Below, piece by piece: positions 58,752 to 64,000 of a stretch of 64,000 nucleotides of DNA. The position numbers and the translations under genes were made by a program. Each line of letters starts with the position of its first letter. Within the stretch, counting starts at the first letter, position 1. The notes under the pieces are model-generated. The model was not told the DNA's origin and did not search any database. It saw only the letters and a program-made list of their open reading frames with translations. Source of the DNA: Pristionchus mayeri (lineage: Eukaryota; Nematoda; Chromadorea; Rhabditida; Neodiplogasteridae); assembly GCA_036245805.1 (NCBI GenBank), contig BTRK01000006.1, positions 50,399,257-50,463,256 on the forward strand. The letters are read 5' to 3'.

Positions 58752-61700
58752 GGAGAAAGAAAGAGAGAGAGAGAGGAGGGGAGGACCCACGGCCGAAATT
58801 AGAGACACAGCTTTAGGGGGTATGCGTGAGTGTGAGTGTTGTCTCTCCTCCTCAACCACCACCACCGCCCGCCCTCCTCTACAAACAGTATTGATCTGGT
58901 GCGCGAGAGTCACTCGATTTCCCTCCTCTCCCTTCCTCGTGTCACCCGTGTGTCCTCCTTGGTCATTAGAGTTCGACATTTGGATAATCGTCCCTTCATT
59001 GCTAACACTCTCTTTACAAGCCGGAGAGTGTATGTAATGAAGAGACGGTAGTGTCTGTTCTCGAACTCTAGTGGTCATCAGCCACTGTGCACTCTTCCTT
59101 TGAATCGTTTGCAGAGAGAGAGAGAGGTTTAGCCGCTCATCTTCGTTCTTTAAATTTCTGTGCACAAACGTTGATGCGTACTTAGGCTTAGGCTTATTCA
59201 TCCATTTTCGTTCCGATTTGAGATCGTGACGCCAGATCACTGACGCGTATCCAATCTCGCGCGCTCCTCTTCCTCCAGCTGTCTCGTCCCTCCTTTTCAT
59301 CCTTCCGCGCCTCTCATCTCGCTGTCCTATTAGTCTGCCATTGTTGGTGGCCCGGAGGGAGGAGGCTGATTGCGCGTCCGACCCGCATTGTCCGCCACCC
59401 TCTCTTCTTAAGTTCGAAATTTTAGTCGTCATCTCTGAAAAGTCACGCATTATCTCCCTGAACCTGACCTACGAAATTTAGGGTGCTAACGACTCATAAT
59501 TTTGAAACGATTTCCGTAATCGTGCTGTCTTGTGCTCTAATGATCAGACCGCACTAAATCACAAGTAGTGAAATTTAGAACAGGCGCCTTCATATTTATG
59601 TCTGCCTAATTACTACTGATCGAATCACGAACTGACCTTACAGCGCGCACCATCCGGCGCCATATTGTGCCGAGCTGAGTATTGAATACGCTCTCTGATT
59701 AGGCCCACCCGGGAGTATTTTCTTTCACAGAGTACTGATCGGGAACATATGTTCTCGTTCCCCTGGGAATGGCGTCGTAATCAGGCCAGGCTGACCCTCA
59801 CCATTGTGTACTAATCATAGGCATGAATAGGATTACGATGGATCTCAAGACAGTAATGTTTCTCGAAACAATATCATGGTTTCGTCAGGCTATTCAATTG
59901 CTTGAATCTCAACCGGTACATATAGCCTGTAATGAATAGACAGTAGGGTTCTAGAAATGAAACCACGGTCTCTTCATTCTACACACTTTCTCGTAGATCG
60001 ACCGGTCGAAAGAGTGTGGAAATGAAGAGACAGCGACCCGAATTTCGAACTCTAATAGTCAGTGATTCGTAATTCTTCGAAATAGTGTCACGCTATGAGA
60101 CAGTCGTGAGTCAGAATCGACTCAGCTCTTTACGGTAACCTGCCTCTTTCGGCGCGATGTTGCTACACGTTCTGCGGTCTGTTCCTTTCTTCTCTTTCCC
60201 TTCTTCTTCTCCTCCTCTCCACTGCCATTCACCAACTTTGTCTCCACGGGCGGTTAGTCACGGATGAGTTGCGGACATACTGCACTGTGGCTACCAGAGA
60301 GAGCGCAGATATAGAGCTACAGATGAGAGAGCACGCAGAATTGATAGAGTAGCCGAAGTAGGTGATCAGCCATATTCAGTCTCTTAGAATCCCAGCGAGT
60401 ATCGACGTCGGCGTCATCGTCGACGTCCCTGACAACGAGTCACTCGTCTGAGAAACTTCCATGCTCCCAACCATTCTCAGAATCCCTTCCGCCCTCCGGA
60501 TGTAGTTCCCGTTCTCCTTTCTCGCCCTGCAATCTCCTCTCTCTCTCGTCATTTAGCTTATTCGATCATGACCTAATCAGGGGCTCTCTCTGTGTCTCCT
60601 TCCTCTCGTCCTTACTGGTATCCCCAATTTCACTTTTCCTCATACAACCCCGCCACAAATTTCATCGGTACATTCTCGCTTGAAACTGGCTAGTCCTGCT
60701 CTCTCTCTGAGTCGAGAGTTGCCCTCTATCTCTCTGCTCTCCCCGATTTGTCCGTTCCCTCCTCGCCCCTGCCGAAAACTCGCTTTTATTCACGCGCATG
60801 TACCTCTTTCCCTTTTTTGCTCTCTCTTTCTCTCTTCCTCTCGAATTGTTGCCATCGCTATCGTCATAAATTTGGTTTAACGTTCGGCCCTGATTGAAGT
60901 GATGCCGCGGAAGCCGAAGGACCCGTCGGCACCGCCCGCTCCCAAGCGCGTCCGCAAGACGAAGAAGGAGACTGCTGCTGCTGCTGCTGCTGCTGCAGCA
61001 GCTGCAGCCGAGCAAAAGGCCGCAGGCATGATAGAGGCCGGCTACGACCCGTCCATGATGGCCGCCAATGGGATGATGATGATGGACGATGTGTATACGT
61101 CGCCTGACCTCGGCTATGGCGGCTACTTCGGCAACTGCTTCGAGCCGGTCAGCTACTCGACGGCTACCTCGACGCCCTCGACGATGACGCCGACGTCGTC
61201 TGGATCCGGCACGTCAATGCCCGTGCAGCAGCTGACGCCCAGCTCCACGCCGAACAGCATGCAAAACGGCCCGGGGTACGAGCGGTTGATTGATTTGCGC
61301 CCATTGTTTTGACATGATTTACTGGTATTGTTTGTGATTCTGGGGGTTTGCTGGGACTGGAGCGGTGTGTAAAATCGCTGATCCCGTGATATCAACGTGA
61401 CTTTCGGTCTCTTTAGTAGCGTTCGGCTAGTAGCGAGAGTGGGGATTAATAGTGCACGCGCACTTCTCGGAAGGAGGGAGAGGATGGGGTGATGCTCCCT
61501 CAATTCTAGGGGGCAGCTCCCTCGAGATAAAATGTAAAAGGCGTCTCAAGTAGTTATGCAGGATATGGAGGCATGCGTCTTGAGTGGCATAGGGAACTGA
61601 AATTACGGTAGCGTTCGGAGTTCGACAGGGTTTTCGAAAATATATCAACGTTTTGCTCTCATTTCACGCTCCGTATGGTCCTCTATGCGCATTCTTCTCT

Positions 61701-63869
61701 CACTTGACTGAGTATTCGCCATCAATTCGACTCTGCGCGCGCTCCTAATTTGCATATTTCGCGGCTCTCATGCTTGGCGGCAAAAGATGACGAATGGGAA
61801 GTGAAGGGAGTAGAAAATATGTAGCGGGCTTCCCTCAATGTTGGTGCGCAAAGGATTGGAAGAATTTTTTGGGAAATAGACACTTTGCCAAAACAAAGAA
61901 TTGCACGTAAACTCATTGATCATGTTTTTGCAAAGTGTCAACAATTCATCAATCCACCGACCAATTCTTGCAAAGTGATAACTCCAGAGTCTGCCAACAT
62001 GTGAATTGATCATTTCGATCCTACGAAGATAGCGTTACATAGCATTGTGTTATTGTGACGTGATGCTCTCCCTATATTAAGCCTTGAGGGGGGGGGGAGG
62101 TTTGGAAGATCGTTCGAAAGTGGAAAAATACGTTGAAATTTGTGCAAAGCGCTGGAGGAAATATGAGAAACGAGTACGAATCGTGTAATATAAGGCCTGT
62201 GCGAGTCTGCGCTTCCCCTCCCCCCAAGGAAATTAGTGCACATGTGTGGAAGGGGGAGAGGATTCTACAGCAGGAATCGGTTCCAAGCAGTATATAATCG
62301 ATTTTCAGCACGAAAAACGAAATTCACTTTTTGGTGTTGTGTGTGAGGATTCCACTAGCCAGCCTCTGTCCAAAGAACGAGAACTACCCTTCTCTATCTC
62401 TTGATGTTGCGATTCGGGGGGGCTCATTGCGCGGTGGAATGGTCTCATAAATGGGGAGGCTCGGGCCGTGTGGTGGGAGGATTGCCCTCTTCGCCTTCTC
62501 CTATCCTACGTGGCCCCTTACGAGTCGTTTGCGGGTCCCTCGAGCCGTGCGCTCGGCGTGCTAATGAAAGTTTTATGGGCGAAGTCAGGGGCCTCTGACA
62601 GCCCTCCTCTCCGCCCTTTGTCCTTCGCTGTCCAGCCATATAAGACAAAGAGAGGAGAGGCAGGCGAGATCGTCCAGGGACCCTAAATCATTAAGTGGGG
62701 AGGGGAGAACTTGCCGGACACTGTCAAGAATATGGACTGGAATTTCAGGGGTAGTTTAAGGAAAAACAACAAAATTAGGCCAGCAGGATGATGATGCAAA
62801 TAATTAGATTTATGAAATAAGAATTTTGTTCAGGATGCGACCAGGCCCGGCGGGCATGGGCACGCCAACCCCGGTCGGCGTTCCACCTAACGGCGCGCCC
62901 TCCATGCCCCACCAGAACACGCCCACGCCCATCGAGTTCCGAATACACGACATGAACCGGCGATTCTACTTGTTTTTGAATACTGGAGTGAGTGACAAAA
63001 TACTGGGGAACTAATATAATTTAACTAAAACTCATAACAATTCATAAAATCAACTACATACAACTTGAATGGCGAATTATGTTTTTCCTGCTCGCACTGA
63101 GGCGAAACTTGCAAATTTCAGGTACAAGAAAAGGACTACGCGCAGTGGTGGGAGGCGTTTTCGCACGAATTTTTCGATGACCAAGCGAAAATGACGTTCG
63201 TGCTGCTTGATGGAACGGGCAAGCAAGAGCGATACGGTGAGTAGTAATGTTTCTAAAATCATTGTTGATTTCCATGCAAACTGTCTCTATTTTTCCGTAA
63301 CAGTGAACAATTGATTCACCATAGGTTAATAAGCCTAATAGAAAATACAATGAACACGTGATTGGCGAGCTTGGGGGATTAAGTCAAATATTAATAATTA
63401 TGAAAATATTGCAGAAATCGGGCGACAACTAATCCCGCGATATTTCCGGACATTACTCGATGGAGGAATGAACGAGATGTACTACGTGATCAAGGGCCAC
63501 TCACGGGAACAGCAGAGTCCGAGTACGTGCTGATCCAAGAATATACGAAACACCTAGAAATTAGTGTTTGATATTAGCGTCACCGTTTCTTCATTACACT
63601 GTCGTTGACAGGTTGATTTGAGAGAAATTTTATTGTATGCAAAAATAGTGGTTTAGTTTGTCAAACTGCAATATGGAATGCCATGCCATCCTCTTTGAAT
63701 TTTGTTGTAAAGATCAGGGATATCGTTTAATGGCACGAACAGCTGCAAGGGGTTTCCAGACATTTTATTAGTTGTAAAAGCCAACGTTTTTTTTCCAGAT
63801 GGGACGACGCTCTACGAATGCAATAATTTCATGCAAGTATCGAAGTACGAATTGCCGTACCAATCGGAG
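49348..63869 (+). CDS. ldb-1: LIM-domain-binding protein (LDB/CLIM/NLI), 3' end outside window
   Basis: The long form uses exons 49348-49421, 50048-50110, 50722-50788, 51191-51381 and 52171-52339, which encode a Met/Pro/Ser/Thr-rich segment (for example PPPMQPSPMNHQMMSPMMSP). These join in phase to 62834-62987, 63122-63236, 63415-63522 and 63799-63869. The last exons carry the conserved LDB dimerisation domain: FRIHDMNRRFYLFL, QWWEAFSHEFFDDQAKMTF, EIGRQLIPRYFRTLLDGGMN and EMYYVIKGHS, each alignable to vertebrate LDB1. LDB proteins are nuclear cofactors that dimerise and bridge LIM-homeodomain and LMO proteins through a C-terminal LIM-interaction domain, here beyond the window. The first exon shown enters in mid-codon; translation could instead begin at the in-frame ATG at 49400. 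At 52338 the frame reads GCG TGA across the GTGAGT donor, so an unspliced transcript would stop there. A LINE lies in the following intron. Confidence 0.85.
50945..51056. repeat. Foldback MITE with GTGATGCCAAATCGG end
   Basis: TAGTGATGCCAAATCGGCGC is mirrored by GCCGATTTGGCATCACTA. It is nearly identical to the copy at 21727-21842 in length and centre (CGCCGGTCAGACAGAGCGAG). It lies in an ldb-1 intron. Confidence 0.9.
51417..51512. repeat. Foldback MITE in ldb-1 intron after exon 51191-51381
   Basis: GAGTTCGATAAACGATACCA starts the element. The arms CCATTCTATACACTCTC and AGAGTGTGTGTAGAATGAAG pair around CGCCGCTTGACCGGC. The right end is eroded. Confidence 0.7.
52755..52891. repeat. Foldback element abutting the LINE
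   Basis: GGTTTCAATTATCAGATATT is mirrored by CCTGAAAATTGAAACCC, with inner arms GTGTTTCAGGTGC and GCACCTGAAACAT. The element ends at about 52890, and the LINE reading frame opens at 52892. Confidence 0.65.
52892..54382 (+). mobile_element. RTE-type non-LTR retrotransposon, 5'-truncated, reverse transcriptase open
   Basis: An uninterrupted frame of 496 codons (first ATG at 53000) ends in a TGA. Reverse transcriptase blocks are present in order: GKAPGRDGITGEML, NYRPISLL, GFRRGHSTVDAI, VDISKAFDSV, GVRQGDCLSPRLF, the catalytic FADDAVLISHD, and NGDKT followed by VVYLGS. The C-terminal region has the YGCECWALTK, RKMERWMVG and RGRPITRWSDS stretches typical of RTE-class elements. The apurinic endonuclease half is missing, so the copy is 5'-truncated, yet it has no stop or frameshift. 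After the stop the sequence AAATCGTAAAATCG may be the short 3' tail repeat. It lies in sense orientation inside the large ldb-1 intron. Confidence 0.92.
57137..57180. repeat. CT microsatellite
   Basis: CTCTCTCTC repeats run for about 40 bases with one TTT interruption. A second CT array is at about 58165-58208. Confidence 0.92.
58690..58780. repeat. GA microsatellite
   Basis: GAGAGAGAG runs for about 75 bases and then degrades into GGGAGAAAGAAAGAGAG. It is the opposite polarity of the CT array 500 bases upstream. Confidence 0.92.
58967..59071. repeat. Foldback MITE, TAGAGTTCGACA...TTCTCGAACTCTAG
   Basis: The arms carry CCCTTCATTGCTAACACTCT and GAGAGTGTATGTAATGAAGA. The ends are well kept. 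It lies in the large ldb-1 intron. Confidence 0.8.
59948..60053. repeat. Foldback MITE with GATCGACCGGTC centre
   Basis: AGGGTTCTAGAAATGAAACC starts it and GAATTTCGAACTCTAAT ends it. The arms CTCTTCATTCTACACACTTT and AAAGAGTGTGGAAATGAAGA pair around the centre. Confidence 0.8.
60902..61275 (+). CDS. ldb-1: Alternative first coding exon of ldb-1 (short form)
   Basis: An ATG at 60902 opens a 374-nt exon ending in a GTACGA donor after GPG. Its phase fits the exon at 62834 exactly as the upstream exon ending at 52339 does. It starts MPRKPKDPSAPPAPKRVRKT, a basic stretch that could be a nuclear localisation signal, followed by a run of about 13 alanines (GCT/GCA repeats at 60973-61010) and a Met-rich and Ser/Thr/Pro-rich part. 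No acceptor precedes the ATG (the sequence is GATTGAAGTG), so this reads as a transcript start rather than an internal exon. The alanine run could vary in length between strains. Confidence 0.75.
61276..62833. other. ldb-1 intron between the short-form first exon and the common exons
   Basis: I see no exon. A G-run lies near 62089-62099. Open frames on the minus strand have no recognisable domain. The intron ends with a TTTTGTTCAG acceptor at 62833. Confidence 0.55.
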
Positions 63870-64000
63870 GTGAGTCATGGCTAATGCAATCATTCCTGAA
63901 ATGATTCATCTCTAACGAGGAAGCCGAATAGGCAAATAAAATACAATGAATTCGTTATAGGGAAAATAATTTTTGATAAAAAATTTGTTTTTTCACTAGT

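Larger units (their letters stand above)
54383..60901. other. Remainder of the large ldb-1 intron / promoter region of the short form
   Basis: No exon is recognisable. Open frames at 54880-55933 and 58572-59450 are translations of CT-rich or GA-rich DNA. Contents include foldback elements (54676-54790, 57594-57706, 58967-59071, 59948-60053), CT repeats (about 57137-57180 and 58165-58208), a GA repeat (58690-58780) and a C-run near 57351. The last kilobase before 60902 is pyrimidine-rich and would act as the promoter if the short ldb-1 form is real. Confidence 0.5.

Noticed and set aside
58572..59450. 292-codon open frame on the minus strand
   Set aside because: It is kept open by a GA/CT microsatellite that translates as a Ser-Leu repeat. 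No protein-like core is visible.

Overview
The window is nuclear DNA from a nematode, most likely a diplogastrid of the Pristionchus type. The evidence is GT-AG introns with TTTCAG or TTGCAG acceptors, GC-rich short exons in AT-richer introns, patched-related, SLC13 and LDB genes of nematode type, and a neuropeptide precursor encoding peptides nearly identical to C. elegans NLP-3. The genus is an inference. From memory, the C. elegans nlp-3, ldb-1 and nac-1 genes lie on chromosome X, so this may be X-linked; I could not check that.

Layout. (1) About 484-5430 (+): the 3' part of a multi-exon gene for a type I membrane protein with a C-type-lectin-like domain, a Ser/Thr-rich stalk, one membrane segment and a roughly 480-residue proline-rich tail. 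(2) 5431-7809: no convincing gene; foldback repeats, a possible minus-strand exon, and a 22-bp tandem repeat just before nlp-3. (3) 7810-9851 (+): nlp-3, whose first intron is mostly a mariner-like element. (4) 10203-10760 (+): a second, smaller NLP-3-like precursor, a tandem paralogue. (5) 10761-16500: no gene seen; a second mariner-like element flanked by TA. (6) 16501-27625 (+): a patched-related (PTR) protein in 23 exons, 928 residues. (7) 27626-34086: no gene seen; pyrimidine-rich sequence and repeats. (8) 34087-40619 (+): an SLC13 sodium/dicarboxylate or citrate transporter in at least 20 exons; its first coding exon is not identified. (9) 40620-49347: mostly non-coding, with one possible small minus-strand gene at 42192-42529. 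(10) 49348 to the window end (+): ldb-1, with a Met/Pro/Ser-rich upstream exon set, a second first exon at 60902-61275, and the start of the LIM-domain-binding dimerisation domain. A 5'-truncated RTE-type LINE with about 500 open codons sits in the large intron.

The striking structural feature is the density of short foldback (MITE-like) elements. At least five groups occur in introns and between genes. Three of them share a related core (CTCTTCA, then a CAC-CTCTCTC arm, then a CCGGTC centre), so intronic copies would form strong hairpins in pre-mRNA. Two groups share the terminus GCACTAGGTCGGATGA but differ inside.

The genes do not form a pathway or operon. They are a lectin-like receptor, two neuropeptide precursors, two polytopic membrane proteins and a transcription cofactor, all on the + strand. 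Exon boundaries were joined by hand from splice signals and reading phase. The unresolved junctions are in the lectin gene (5' end, near 1150 and near 1700), PTR exon 19 and SLC13 exon 15.
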